Assembly: GCA_963768585.1 (NCBI GenBank)
Contig: CAVYIF010000013.1
Span: forward strand, 310,001-374,000
Direction: 5' to 3'
Source of the DNA: CAVUNY01 sp963768585
GTDB lineage: Bacteria; Chloroflexota; Anaerolineae; Anaerolineales; Anaerolineaceae
Length of the DNA: 64,000 nt
The first letter of the stretch is position 1, and each line of letters starts with the position of its first letter. The notes under the pieces are model-generated. The model did no database searches. It saw nothing but the letters and a program-made list of their open reading frames with translations, and was not told the DNA's origin. Positions 10,171 through 19,919 of the stretch are shown here, piece by piece. The position numbers and the translations under genes were made by a program.

Positions 10171-11437
10171 TTACGCAGGTACAACCGGTCGTTCTTTTTG
10201 AACAGGGGAGAACCAGAATGAGCTCGAACCTATTATCGAAAGCGCGCCGAAAATAATTAAGGCAGGTCCAGAACCGATCCAGTTGGCAATGGCAACCCCG
10301 ATCAGCGGGCAGATAAATGCGCCAAAATTGGTAATGGTGATATAAAGGGCAGTGTATCCGGGGCGATTGTTGGCTGGTGTTACCCTCAGGAGGGTATTGA
10401 AATGGCTCAGATTTATGCCCGGGACGAGCAAGCCGTTGATTGCGACGACGATCAGAATTAAGTTCAAAGAAGGCAGCAAACCCGCGAGAATAGGATATAT
10501 TCCTGCGGTTAAAATGATGCGCTTTAGAATCGCCGGCTCACCCCATCGTTTTAATAAAGACCGCCAGAATGCATACCCAATTAAAGTAGTGGCACTGAGA
10601 ATTGTGCCTTGAACACCGATCCAGGCATCATCAGCATTCAAAGATTTCACAAAATAGAGAATGTAGATGGGAGAGGCGAGCCATAAGCCAATGCCATAAA
10701 AAAAAGTGTTGCGGGTGATGCGAATGAATTCGGGATGGTCGGAAAAAGCTTCGCGCAGAGTCTTAACCTGAACCTTGATAGCCTGGCTGAACCCCTGTGT
10801 TTTCGTCATGGATGTCGCATCCGGCGCGTCGATTTTTATTAGGAAATATGTGGAGAAAATGGATGCCGCGAACCCAATCGCATACATGATCTGGTAATTC
10901 ATTGGAAATTCGATACGACTTAAGAGCAGGCCAAACAGTAAAGTACAAACACTTAACGATGCATTATAGACAATGTTGCGTGCCGAAAAAACTGTGGCAC
11001 GTCGATCTTCCGGCGTGACCTCGGCCAACATTGGGATAAACCCCACATTGAAGAAGTGGGCCCCAGCGCTGGATAAAGAGATAATCCAGACGACCATAGT
11101 CCCGTGTGGAATCCCTAAAAAGTTCATTAGCGGTACTAAAGCGATTAAAAGGTAGCCGATGCGGTTGATCATTAATGCGGACACAATCCAGGGCTTGCGA
11201 CGTGCGCGAGCCTGTAGGAATTGCCCCGCTGGGATTGAAACCACCAACGCCAGTAAAGCCGGCAGTGAACTTAATAACCCGACCTCTACGTTCTCTGCGC
11301 CCAAGCGGATCGCGTAAGCGCCGTTGAAGGAGGCGGCGGCTGCCAGAATGGAGGCCCAAAAGATTTCTACGACAAGATAAAACGCGTTGCGAGTTGGCCG
11401 GTCTTCAAGGTTAAATTTTTGGGATGTTTATGCGCAT
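10171..11437 (-). CDS. MFS transporter (frameshifted near the N-terminus)
   Basis: The main frame (to 10171) encodes about 11 membrane segments but has no start codon that would include its evident first helix. Upstream in the same frame, EIFWASILAAAASFNGAYAIRLGAENVEVG is clearly coding. An ATG at 11437 opens MRINIPK in another frame. Removing one base from the T5 run at 11416-11420 joins them (MRINIPKFNLEDRPTRNAFY). This start lies 20 bases after the upstream gene, as expected in an operon. The protein would be ~420 residues and resembles the MFS gene at 38.9-40.2 kb. That gene also carries a one-base indel. Confidence 0.82.
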
Positions 11438-11457
11438 GATTTCCAAAAGGGAGAATA

Positions 11458-12123
11458 TTAAAGACCGAAATCTTTATCCGGTGACGATCCGGGTTTAAAT
11501 ACCCCATCAAGATTAGTGATCGACATTCCGGTTTTATAAGAAATGGGATCGATCGGAGCAAGATCTGCGATCACCTCGGGTGAAAATAAGCGGATTTTAC
11601 GAATATCATGCAGACGTTTAACAATCGCCTGAACACCCGAATCACTTGTCATCCAATTGTAGCGATCAAAGTGTTTAAGATTTATAGGAAGTGTGTAGGC
11701 GCGAAGTGAAAAAAGTCCATCCAGGTTATAAAAATCTTTAAAATACGACATAACAAGCTCGCGAACCGACGCATAAACGGGTTCGCGAGATCGAAGACCG
11801 ACGTAATTAGATTTTGCAAGAGCCCCATATCGCCCATTGCGTTTGTAAACCGCCAACATATGATCATCATCTTTTTCGGGTAAGGTTTGAAGGATGATCG
11901 GATTAAAACCAATTTGTCTTAAGGCCGCGGCAGCAAACAAGGAGCCGTCGAAGCAATGCGCCTTTCCATCTCGAAAAACGCTTAAAGCGCAATAATTGTC
12001 ATCTTCAACACGGTAAGGGATGCTGTCCAGATATTCCTGGATCGCAAATGGGGTGTTCAGAGATGTAAATAGCTTTTTTTGGTCGGGGGTGAGGCAAGAT
12101 ATGAATTGTTGTACGGATTCCAT
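11458..12123 (-). CDS. transglutaminase-like (papain-fold) protein
   Basis: 221 residues. It contains KAHCFDGSLFAAAALRQIG, matching the nucleophile Cys and following helix of the transglutaminase core. DDDHMLAVYKRNGRYGA, with the likely catalytic His, and KSNYVGLR for the third position come next. There is no signal peptide, so it should be cytoplasmic. A consensus-like promoter lies upstream and AGGA precedes the ATG. Bacterial proteins of this fold act as proteases, amidases or transglutaminases; which applies here is unknown. It is the first gene of a minus-strand run with the MFS transporters. Confidence 0.72.
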   Translation of the reverse strand: MESVQQFISCLTPDQKKLFTSLNTPFAIQEYLDSIPYRVEDDNYCALSVFRDGKAHCFDGSLFAAAALRQIGFNPIILQTLPEKDDDHMLAVYKRNGRYGALAKSNYVGLRSREPVYASVRELVMSYFKDFYNLDGLFSLRAYTLPINLKHFDRYNWMTSDSGVQAIVKRLHDIRKIRLFSPEVIADLAPIDPISYKTGMSITNLDGVFKPGSSPDKDFGL

Positions 12124-12152
12124 GAATAATTCCTGTAGATCGGATGGGGTGT

Positions 12153-12180
12153 ACTATAACAAAAAACAGAGAAATGTCAA
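12153..12180 (-). promoter_or_regulatory. sigma-A promoter for the transglutaminase-like/MFS operon
   Basis: On the minus strand, TTGACA, a 16-bp spacer and TATAGT. The -10 ends about 30 bases before the ATG at 12123, leaving room for a short leader with AGGA. Confidence 0.75.
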
Positions 12181-12301
12181 TTGTGAAATTCTGTTAAAAA
12201 TTAATGACCGATTTAATGAATATTTGAGGTAAAAACACATAAAATCTATTCTGGATTTCGTTTATAATTTTATTAAGATCATCGGCAAATAAAGGATCAA
12301 A

Positions 12302-13735
12302 ATGACAGATCATTCTTCTGCTTCAGTTTATTCGAGTTCGGTAGTTCAGTCCGGCATGACTTCGTACTCCTTGATTAAAAGTGGGCCATTAATGACAAAG
12401 CAATTGGTTGTCAAAGGAGATTTATCTGGATTCAAAGGCGAGGTTTCTTCTGATAAGACACAAATCACTTGCGAATTGACACCCGACAATGCCGCTGCGC
12501 TGCGCCAGCGACTTCCGTGGTTAAACGCCGAGACTTTAGGTTTGAAGACATCTGCCGGAATGGGTGACAGGTTGGGGCTGGCAACGCCAGGTCACGTTGC
12601 CGCAGTTAAAGGCACAGGGATTGCCCCGATATTCGCGCAGCAATCGGTGCGTGAGAATGAGCGTACAGGTCGAAAGCCTCAGGAAGTGATGGATGATGCC
12701 ATGTGGGGCGTCTTTCAATCTGGATGGCAGGCGCCCTGGGGCGCAGACGCAGACCACTTGAAATTGCCGGAATATCTGAATGAATTTGCATCTGCCGGTT
12801 ACACATTTTTCACGGTCGACCCGGGTGACCATGTCGACCAGAGTGCAGATGGAGCCAGCCTGTCAGCTTTGAGGGAAAGTGCCAAATCCTTACCCTGGGA
12901 TCAACTCAAAACAACTGCCAAAGAAATGGTGCAAACCTTTGCCGGACAAAATTTTACGTTCGAGGGAACATCTTTAGATTTCGACGAGGAGACCGTCCTG
13001 CGAGCAGCGGTAAAGTACGGTCGAGCTGTTGCCCACTCCTACCAGATGTACCAGCGTTTAGTGGATATTCATGGAAATCGCCCATTTGATTTTGAGGTAT
13101 CTGTGGATGAAACCGCAACACCCACCTCTATTCCTGAACACTTTTTCATCGCACATGAACTCAAGCGATTGGGTGTGCACTGGGTAAGCCTGGCCCCACG
13201 CTTTGTGGGTCGTTTTGAAAAGGGAGTGGACTATATCGGTGATCTTTCTGAACTGGATCGTACGATTGGGCAGCATGCGGCGATCATGCGTGCGTTTGGC
13301 AGTTACAAGCTAAGTTTGCATTCTGGTTCAGACAAATTTAGTGTTTATCCGATCGCAGCAAAACATACTCATGGGTTGGTACATTTAAAGACTGCTGGCA
13401 CGAGCTATCTGGAAGCGCTGCGAGTAATTGCCAAGGCAGACAGTGAGCTTTTTATGAAAATTTATGAGTTTGCTCGCGATCGATATGAAACCGATCGGGC
13501 AAGTTACCATGTTTCGGCAGAACTGGCAAAAGCTCCTGCCCATCCCAATGCATCAGATCTTCCATTATTGCTGGATCAATTTGATGCGCGTCAGATTTTG
13601 CATGTGACGTTTGGGTCGGTTCTGGATCATTTCCGGAAGGAATTGTACGCAGTATTGAGAGCCCATGAGGAGGATTATTATCTTGTGCTTGAGAAGCATT
13701 TCCGCAACCATCTCGATCCCTTAGCGCCTAGATAG
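12302..13735 (+). CDS. uxaE: tagaturonate epimerase
   Basis: 477 residues. Length and local sequences (FTVDPGDHVDQSADG, HFFIAHELKRLGVHW, LSLHSGSDKFSVYP) fit the UxaE family (tagaturonate/fructuronate epimerase, first described in Thermotoga). This enzyme interconverts D-tagaturonate and D-fructuronate, which joins galacturonate and glucuronate breakdown. The call is from memory of the family and is supported by the adjacent uxaC. AAAGGA lies five bases before the ATG. It is the first gene of the sugar-acid operon; a TATAAT at 12263-12268 is a candidate -10 without a clear -35. Confidence 0.85.
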   Translation: MTDHSSASVYSSSVVQSGMTSYSLIKSGPLMTKQLVVKGDLSGFKGEVSSDKTQITCELTPDNAAALRQRLPWLNAETLGLKTSAGMGDRLGLATPGHVAAVKGTGIAPIFAQQSVRENERTGRKPQEVMDDAMWGVFQSGWQAPWGADADHLKLPEYLNEFASAGYTFFTVDPGDHVDQSADGASLSALRESAKSLPWDQLKTTAKEMVQTFAGQNFTFEGTSLDFDEETVLRAAVKYGRAVAHSYQMYQRLVDIHGNRPFDFEVSVDETATPTSIPEHFFIAHELKRLGVHWVSLAPRFVGRFEKGVDYIGDLSELDRTIGQHAAIMRAFGSYKLSLHSGSDKFSVYPIAAKHTHGLVHLKTAGTSYLEALRVIAKADSELFMKIYEFARDRYETDRASYHVSAELAKAPAHPNASDLPLLLDQFDARQILHVTFGSVLDHFRKELYAVLRAHEEDYYLVLEKHFRNHLDPLAPR

Positions 13736-13848
13736 CACAAGTATATGCAAAAGCTGTGCTGAGTGATAAAAAATCACGGTACAATCTATAGGAAGGCAAA
13801 TCTAAACCATTAGATTCATACCGAATCTAGTGAGAAAACGAGAGGAAT

Positions 13849-15273
13849 ATGGGCACAACAAAGCTCGAACTTTCTCCGGACAGGTTCTTTTCCCCGGAAC
13901 CGTCCCAGCGCAAGTTGGCACGCGATTTATATGAAAGCGTGGCAAATTTGCCAATCATCAGCCCACATGGGCATGTCGACCCCCAATTATTTTCTGATGA
14001 GAATGCTACTTTCGGCTCACCGGCAGATCTTTTGATTATTCCCGACCATTATGTTTTCCGGATGTTGTATTCTCAAGGGATAACCCCGGATAGATTGGGG
14101 GTTCCTCGGTTGGATGGACAACCCGTAGAGACCAACCACAGGGAAATCTGGCAATTATTCGCCGACCATTTTTATTTGTTCCGCGGGACGCCTTCAGGTG
14201 TCTGGTTGAACCATGAACTGGTAACGGTATTTGATGTGAATATTCCGTTGAACCAGCTAAATGCACAGGTGATTTACGATCAGATTGCTGATAAATTGGC
14301 GACCCCTGAATTTCGGCCGCGGGCATTATTTGAGAAATTCAATATCGAGGTGCTTTCTACAACCGATGCGGCGGCGGATCCATTAGATGCTCACCAGGCG
14401 ATTCTCGATTCTGGGTGGAAAGGGAAAGTTATTCCCACGTTCCGCCCGGATAACGTCATTAACCTTACAATTGCCAATTGGAAGCATAACATTGACAATC
14501 TCGGTGCAGCCTCTGGAATTGAAGTAAAGGATTATGCCTCTTTTATTCAGGCCTTAGAAAACCGGCGGGTATTCTTTAAGAAAATGGGGGCGCATGCTAC
14601 GGATCACGCTGCGTTGACCGCTTACACGGTTGAACTTTCAAAAACCGAGGTGAATGATATTTTCCAACGTGCGTTGAAGGGGCGGATTTCACAAAATGAC
14701 GCCAATCGATTCGCCGGACATATGCTGATGGAAATGGCACGGATGAGCATCGAGGATGGATTGGTGATGCAGCTGCACGTTGGTTCCTTCCGCAACCATA
14801 ATGAGATGATCTTCCAGCAGTATGGTTGGGATAAGGGTGCGGATATTCCAGTGGCAGTCGAACTTACCCATAACCTTCATCCAATTTTGAATAAATTTGG
14901 GAACGACCCGCGCTTGCGATTAATCCTATTCTTACTCGACAAATCGGTAAACGCACGTGAATTGGCACCGTTGGCCGGTCATTACCCGGCTTTAAAAATC
15001 GGCCCGCCGTGGTGGTTCCATGACAGCCTGAACGGAATGGCGCGTTATTTCGACCAGGTCATGGAAACTGCCGGGTTATATAACACGGTCGGCTTTAACG
15101 ATGATACGCGTGCCTTCCCATCCATCCCGGCTCGCCATGATACCTGGCGGAGAGCCAGCGCGAATTGGCTGGCAGGATTGGTGGTGCAGGACCTCATCTC
15201 GCGCGATGAAGCCGAAGATATGTGCATCGATATGGCCTACCGGTTGCCCAAAAGGGCCTACCGTTTAGATTGA
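13849..15273 (+). CDS. uxaC: glucuronate/galacturonate isomerase
   Basis: 474 residues, standard length for UxaC. The amidohydrolase-like metal motif SPHGHVDPQ (H40, H42) is present, as are KIGPPWWFHDS and GFNDDTRAFPSIPARHDTWRR near the C-terminus, all diagnostic. It isomerises D-glucuronate to D-fructuronate and D-galacturonate to D-tagaturonate in the cytoplasm. AGAGG precedes the ATG. It follows uxaE after a 113-base gap that holds only a short GTGAT/ATCAC hairpin, and is followed closely by the HAD gene, suggesting one operon. Confidence 0.96.
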   Translation: MGTTKLELSPDRFFSPEPSQRKLARDLYESVANLPIISPHGHVDPQLFSDENATFGSPADLLIIPDHYVFRMLYSQGITPDRLGVPRLDGQPVETNHREIWQLFADHFYLFRGTPSGVWLNHELVTVFDVNIPLNQLNAQVIYDQIADKLATPEFRPRALFEKFNIEVLSTTDAAADPLDAHQAILDSGWKGKVIPTFRPDNVINLTIANWKHNIDNLGAASGIEVKDYASFIQALENRRVFFKKMGAHATDHAALTAYTVELSKTEVNDIFQRALKGRISQNDANRFAGHMLMEMARMSIEDGLVMQLHVGSFRNHNEMIFQQYGWDKGADIPVAVELTHNLHPILNKFGNDPRLRLILFLLDKSVNARELAPLAGHYPALKIGPPWWFHDSLNGMARYFDQVMETAGLYNTVGFNDDTRAFPSIPARHDTWRRASANWLAGLVVQDLISRDEAEDMCIDMAYRLPKRAYRLD

Positions 15274-15292
15274 CCTTCAGGAGAGATGGATC

Positions 15293-16189
15293 ATGAGTAA
15301 TATACCTGCTGTTGCCCAACCGCTGGCCGATTTAAAGCCAATTGAAAAATTTTTTATTGGCATCGATTCGGATGGTTGTGCCTTTGATACGATGGAAGTT
15401 AAACACAAAGAATGCTTTATTCCGAATATTATTAAATATTGGGATTTGCAGCCTGTTTCGAAATATACGCGTGAAGCCGCTGAATTTGTCAATTTGTATT
15501 CAAAGTGGCGCGGAATCAATCGCTGGCCCGCACTTATGATGGTGTTTGATTTACTGCGCGAACGCCAGGAAGTTTTGGCCCGTAATGTAAAAATTACAGA
15601 AGCAAAAAGTGTGCGGGAATTTATATCTTCGGGAAACCCCTTAAGCGACAGTGGATTGAAAGCGTATATGACTGACCATAAAGATCCCGAGTTGGACAAG
15701 GCATGGGCATGGACCAGGGCGGTGAACGAAACTGTGGCCGGTCTGGTACGTGGGGTTCCGCCATTTCCATTTGTTCGAGAAAGCCTGGAGAAGATGCGGG
15801 GCAAGGCAGATGTGGTCGTTGTTTCTGCCACACCAACCGAAGCGCTTATTCGAGAATGGCAGGAGCACGACATCGCCAAGTATTCTCGGATCATCGCCGG
15901 TCAGGAACTAGGGACAAAAGAATTTCACCTGTCTCTGGCGGCAAAAGGAAAATATGCCGAAGGGCATATTTTAATGATGGGAGACGCTCCTGGCGATATG
16001 AAAGCTGCCCGCTCGATCAAGGCCTTATTCTTCCCAATAAATCCTGGACATGAGGAACAATCCTGGGAACGGTTCTACAACGAAGGGTTGGAAAAATTCT
16101 TAAGTGGAAATTTTGCTGGTGAGTACGAGAAGAAATTGATCGATGAATTCGAAAAACTTCTGCCAGATCTTCCTCCCTGGAAAAAATAA
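15293..16189 (+). CDS. HAD-superfamily hydrolase
   Basis: 298 residues. HAD motif I is GIDSDGCAFDTM (nucleophile Asp in DSD), motif II VVVSATP, motif III a lysine in GTKEF and motif IV MMGDAPGDMKAA. The large insertion between motifs I and II suggests a helical cap. AGGAG lies upstream of the ATG. It is encoded between uxaC and gnd with short gaps, so it probably acts on a phosphorylated sugar or sugar acid of this pathway, but the substrate cannot be named from sequence. Confidence 0.85.
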   Translation: MSNIPAVAQPLADLKPIEKFFIGIDSDGCAFDTMEVKHKECFIPNIIKYWDLQPVSKYTREAAEFVNLYSKWRGINRWPALMMVFDLLRERQEVLARNVKITEAKSVREFISSGNPLSDSGLKAYMTDHKDPELDKAWAWTRAVNETVAGLVRGVPPFPFVRESLEKMRGKADVVVVSATPTEALIREWQEHDIAKYSRIIAGQELGTKEFHLSLAAKGKYAEGHILMMGDAPGDMKAARSIKALFFPINPGHEEQSWERFYNEGLEKFLSGNFAGEYEKKLIDEFEKLLPDLPPWKK

Positions 16190-16216
16190 AATTTTCTTTG
16201 CATAAGGAGTATAAAG

Positions 16217-17632
16217 ATGAACAAAGCATCAATCGGTGTGATCGGTCTGGGTGTGATGGGGCACAACCTTGCCCTGAATATGGAACGAAACGGATCCACT
16301 GTCGCTGGTTACGATCTTGATCCTGCAAAAACAAAAGCTTTTGTTGAAAATGAGGGCAAAAACAAGAAAATCATCGGTGTAGATTCACCCGCTGCGATGA
16401 TGGAAGTCCTTGAAAAACCCAGGCGGATCTTGATGATGGTTCCGGCCGGGCCGGCGGTCGACAGCGCCATCGCACATCTTAAGCCCCACCTTGAAACCGG
16501 GGATATCCTCATCGATGGCGGAAATTCGTTTTTTCTGGACACAGAACAGCGCAACAAGGATTTAGAGAAAGAAGGATTCAATTTCATCGGCATGGGTGTT
16601 TCCGGCGGTGAAGAAGGCGCCCTTTGGGGGCCAAGCATGATGCCGGGCGGGCAAAAGCAGGCTTGGGAAGCTTTGGCACCCATCTTGAAAGCCATCGCGG
16701 CTAAAGCTGAAGAAGATGGGCAGCCCTGTGTGGCATACATGGGGCCGAGGGGAGCCGGCCATTTCGTAAAAATGGTGCATAACGGCATCGAATATGGCGA
16801 TATGCAGTTGATTGCTGAAGTGTATGATGTGCTGACTCGCGGCCTGGGCCTGCAGGCCAAAGAACTTTCAGACATCTTTGCTGAATGGAATCAAGGTGAG
16901 TTGAAGTCTTACCTTATTCAAATTACCTCTGATATCCTGGCAAAAGTCGATCCAGATAGCGGGAAACCGCTGGTTGAAATGATTCTGGATGAAGCACAGC
17001 AGAAAGGCACGGGGAAGTGGACCAGCCAGAATGCACTGGATATCGGCGCGCCGATTCCAACCATTAATTCCGCGGTAGAAAGCAGAATTATTTCCGCATT
17101 GAAGCCGCAGCGCGTGGCAGCCAGCAAAGTCATTCACGGCCCGCAGCCTTTATTCCGGGGAAACAACCAGCAATTGATTGATGCGGCCAAAAAGGCATTG
17201 TATGCCAGCAAAATCACATCTTATGCTCAAGGCATGGGAATGATGCGTATAGCCTCAGATGAGTATAAGTATGATTTGCAGATGGGTGAGATCGCCAAGA
17301 TTTGGCGCGCCGGGTGTATTATCCGTGCCAGCCTGTTGGGAGATATAACCCAGGCTTTTCAGCGCACACCCGATCTGGGCAACTTGCTGTTGGATGATTT
17401 CTTCCGAACCGGGGTAGAAAGCCGGCAGGAGACATGGCGATTCTTCGTGCAATCGGCTGTTGGGATGGGGATTCCGGTGTTGGCGACCAGTGCTTCACTG
17501 GCGTATTTCGATGCCTACCGCACCGAACGACTGCCGGCCAACCTCACCCAGGCTCAACGCGATTACTTTGGGGCGCATACTTACCGGCGCATCGATAAAG
17601 AGGGTGTTTTCCATACGGAGTGGATGAAGTGA
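16217..17632 (+). CDS. gnd: 6-phosphogluconate dehydrogenase, decarboxylating
   Basis: 471 residues, full length for the long, dimeric form. The N-terminal Rossmann motif is GLGVMG (10-15). The catalytic region has FVKMVHNGIEYGDMQLIAE, and the C-terminal domain carries RAGCIIR and AQRDYFGAHTYRR. It oxidises and decarboxylates 6-phosphogluconate to ribulose-5-phosphate. AAGGAG precedes the ATG. It is cotranscribed with the phosphofructokinase gene, which begins inside its last codons. Its partner zwf is encoded 15 kb away in this window. Confidence 0.96.
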   Translation: MNKASIGVIGLGVMGHNLALNMERNGSTVAGYDLDPAKTKAFVENEGKNKKIIGVDSPAAMMEVLEKPRRILMMVPAGPAVDSAIAHLKPHLETGDILIDGGNSFFLDTEQRNKDLEKEGFNFIGMGVSGGEEGALWGPSMMPGGQKQAWEALAPILKAIAAKAEEDGQPCVAYMGPRGAGHFVKMVHNGIEYGDMQLIAEVYDVLTRGLGLQAKELSDIFAEWNQGELKSYLIQITSDILAKVDPDSGKPLVEMILDEAQQKGTGKWTSQNALDIGAPIPTINSAVESRIISALKPQRVAASKVIHGPQPLFRGNNQQLIDAAKKALYASKITSYAQGMGMMRIASDEYKYDLQMGEIAKIWRAGCIIRASLLGDITQAFQRTPDLGNLLLDDFFRTGVESRQETWRFFVQSAVGMGIPVLATSASLAYFDAYRTERLPANLTQAQRDYFGAHTYRRIDKEGVFHTEWMK

Positions 17633-18912
17633 ACAAGAACGTGATCGTGGCTCAATCTGGCGGACCAACGCCGGTGATCAACAATTCTGTTCGCGGGATC
17701 GTTGAAACCTGTAAATTGATGCCAGAAAAGTACGGTACGGTCTACGCTGGTTATCACGGTATAGAAGGGGTTCTCAAAGAAGAACTGCTGGATTTGTCCC
17801 TCCAGAAAGAAGAAGAAATCAAATTGTTGAGCTTTACGCCGGCTGCGGGCTCTATCGGAACCTGCCGTTATAAGCTAAAGCCAAAGCAGACCGAGGATTT
17901 TGACCGGATTATCGATATTTTCAAAGCCCACCAAATCGGTTACTTCTTTTATGTTGGCGGTAACGATTCGATGGATACTGCGCATAAGGTGGCGCAATTA
18001 GCCCACGAACGCGGACTGGACCTGGTGGCAACCGGTGCTCCGAAAACGATCGACAATGATGTGGGCGACAGCGAATTCAAGTTGATTGACCATACGCCGG
18101 GCTACGGCAGCGTAGCCCGCTACTGGGCTTTAAATATCCAGAATGCCAATGAGGAGAACGCCGGATCCAGCCCGGCGGATCCGGTCCTGGTGATTCAAGT
18201 GATGGGCCGTAAAATTGGCTTTATTCCCGCAGCGGCTCGCCTGGCTGATCCAAACCGCGAAATGCCGCTGCAGATTTACATGCCTGAAGCCGGGGTCAGC
18301 CTGATGGAAATGGCCGATCTGGTCAACGACCGGCTCAAACACAGTGGACGATGTATTGCCGTAATCAGCGAAGGGTTCGACGTGGGCGACATCGGTGAGA
18401 CGAAAGATAGTTTTGGTCACACCCAGTTTTCTTCCAGCAGATCATCGGTTGAACAAATTGTTGTGAATTATCTAAACGATGTTGGGTTGGGGGCTCGCGG
18501 CGCAGCCAGGGGAAATGTCTCTGGAACAGATCAGCGCCATAACATGATCTATGCCTCGACCGTGGATTTAGAAGAAGCCTATAAACTTGGGCAGAAAGCA
18601 GCTTTAATCGCAGCGGACGAAGGCTCTGGATTTATGAGCACGATCTTGCGCCAGCCAGGTTCGATTTACAATGTTCGTTATGACAAAGTGCCCTTGGAAT
18701 TGGTGGCAAATTCGGAAAGAAGCTTCCCGAAAGCCTGGCTTGCACCTGACCGCATAGACGTAACCGATGAATTTGTTCGTTATGCCCAACCGTTGATTGG
18801 CGAAAACTGGCCTTCAATCCCACTAATGAACGGTCGCCAGCGGTTTGCTCGTTTGGAAATGATCTTCGCTGAACAGAAGCTGCCGGCGTACCAACCGCAA
18901 GCGTATCGCTGA
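17629..18912 (+). CDS. 6-phosphofructokinase, PPi-type active site
   Basis: About 427 residues. The fold is PFK-A. The phosphoryl-donor loop reads VGGNDSM (~110-114), with Asp where ATP-PFKs have Gly. The catalytic loop reads PKTIDND (~138-144), with Lys where ATP enzymes have Gly. Both substitutions are established markers of pyrophosphate-dependent PFK. It would phosphorylate fructose-6-phosphate reversibly, and such enzymes often also take sedoheptulose-7-phosphate. I chose GTG 17629 because ACGGAG lies upstream and GTGA overlaps the gnd stop; the frame is open to 17620. It ends the operon, before a strong terminator. Confidence 0.9.
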   Translation: MNKNVIVAQSGGPTPVINNSVRGIVETCKLMPEKYGTVYAGYHGIEGVLKEELLDLSLQKEEEIKLLSFTPAAGSIGTCRYKLKPKQTEDFDRIIDIFKAHQIGYFFYVGGNDSMDTAHKVAQLAHERGLDLVATGAPKTIDNDVGDSEFKLIDHTPGYGSVARYWALNIQNANEENAGSSPADPVLVIQVMGRKIGFIPAAARLADPNREMPLQIYMPEAGVSLMEMADLVNDRLKHSGRCIAVISEGFDVGDIGETKDSFGHTQFSSSRSSVEQIVVNYLNDVGLGARGAARGNVSGTDQRHNMIYASTVDLEEAYKLGQKAALIAADEGSGFMSTILRQPGSIYNVRYDKVPLELVANSERSFPKAWLAPDRIDVTDEFVRYAQPLIGENWPSIPLMNGRQRFARLEMIFAEQKLPAYQPQAYR

Positions 18913-18925
18913 ACTCAATTAAAAC

Positions 18926-18959
18926 CCAAAAAGGATGCTCAAGGGAGCATCCTTTTTGG
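18926..18959. terminator. bidirectional intrinsic terminator
   Basis: A perfect 15-bp stem (CCAAAAAGGATGCTC and its complement) with an AAGG loop and T5 inside the 3' arm. It separates the sugar-acid operon from the convergent reductase gene. Confidence 0.9.
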
Positions 18960-18971
18960 CGACTTTTCGTT

Positions 18972-19865
18972 TTAGGCCGATGTTTTTAAATCAATGTTGG
19001 CTAATTTCTCAATAATTTGAATAACAGCCGAGTTATCTAATTCACCCATACCCATTTCGACTAATGCATTGAACAATTGGGTGTTCAAAGCTGTGGACGG
19101 CAGGGGAATGCCATATTCCCTGGCTGATTCCATGACAATGTTCATGTCTTTGGCTTGCATAAAGGCTTTGAAACCTGGCTCTCGGTTGCCTTTAAACAGG
19201 CGGGATGGTTTGGTATCCAAGGCCCAACATTGTGCGGCACCACTTTTTATGGCTTGTATGACCTTTTCTGGATCCGCTCCAGCCTTTTGAGCGAAAACCA
19301 GAAGTTCACCCATCGCGACCATTTGGGCTGCCACCATGATCTGGTTGGCTGCTTTGGCAATTTGGCCCGTCCCTGACGGACCGATATGCGTGACAGTTTT
19401 ACCAATGACATTGAATACGGGTAAGACCTCAAGAAATGTTTGTTCGGAACCACCCACCATAATTGTCAGGGTGGCATTACGTGCGCCAATATCTCCTCCG
19501 CTCACTGGGGCATCCAGGCATTCCACATTTACCGGCGCAAGGTGATTGGCAATTGACCGGGCCGAAGCGGGTTTTATGGTTGAGTTATCCACGAAGATCA
19601 ACCCCTTATGGGCACCTTCGATGATGCCGTTTGGTCCAAGTGCAACTTTTTCGACATCGGGTGAATCCGGTAAGTTTGTGAAGACAATGTCGACTCGTGC
19701 AGCAACTTCCGCCGGGGAGCCAGCAGCTGAAGCGCCCAGGGCGATAAGATCATCCATCGGACGCCGGCTGCGGTTGTGAACAACGACCGAAAAACCTGCT
19801 TTCAGCAAATTTGTGGCAATGGGTTTTCCCATCAATCCAAGACCAATATATCCAATGGTCTTCAT
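18972..19865 (-). CDS. 2-hydroxy-3-oxopropionate reductase / 3-hydroxyisobutyrate dehydrogenase family
   Basis: 297 residues. The N-terminal NAD(P) motif is GYIGLGLMGKPIA. The substrate motif DAPVSGGDIGARNATLTIMVGG and the catalytic lysine segment GQIAKAANQIMVA are those of beta-hydroxyacid dehydrogenases. The overall sequence resembles GarR/GlxR tartronate semialdehyde reductases more than HIBADH. The reaction would be reduction of tartronate semialdehyde to glycerate. It lies downstream of the GH15 gene with a ~55-base gap on the same strand. Placement next to uronate genes fits sugar-acid metabolism, but the exact substrate is inference. Confidence 0.85.
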   Translation of the reverse strand: MKTIGYIGLGLMGKPIATNLLKAGFSVVVHNRSRRPMDDLIALGASAAGSPAEVAARVDIVFTNLPDSPDVEKVALGPNGIIEGAHKGLIFVDNSTIKPASARSIANHLAPVNVECLDAPVSGGDIGARNATLTIMVGGSEQTFLEVLPVFNVIGKTVTHIGPSGTGQIAKAANQIMVAAQMVAMGELLVFAQKAGADPEKVIQAIKSGAAQCWALDTKPSRLFKGNREPGFKAFMQAKDMNIVMESAREYGIPLPSTALNTQLFNALVEMGMGELDNSAVIQIIEKLANIDLKTSA

Positions 19866-19919
19866 CTGACCTCCAACAATGGTTTATTTAATCATTCGTA
19901 CAACGATATAAGAATTTTA

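Noticed and set aside
13763..13778. GTGAT-aaaaa-ATCAC hairpin between uxaE and uxaC
   Set aside because: Five-bp stem without a T run; too weak for a terminator or riboswitch.
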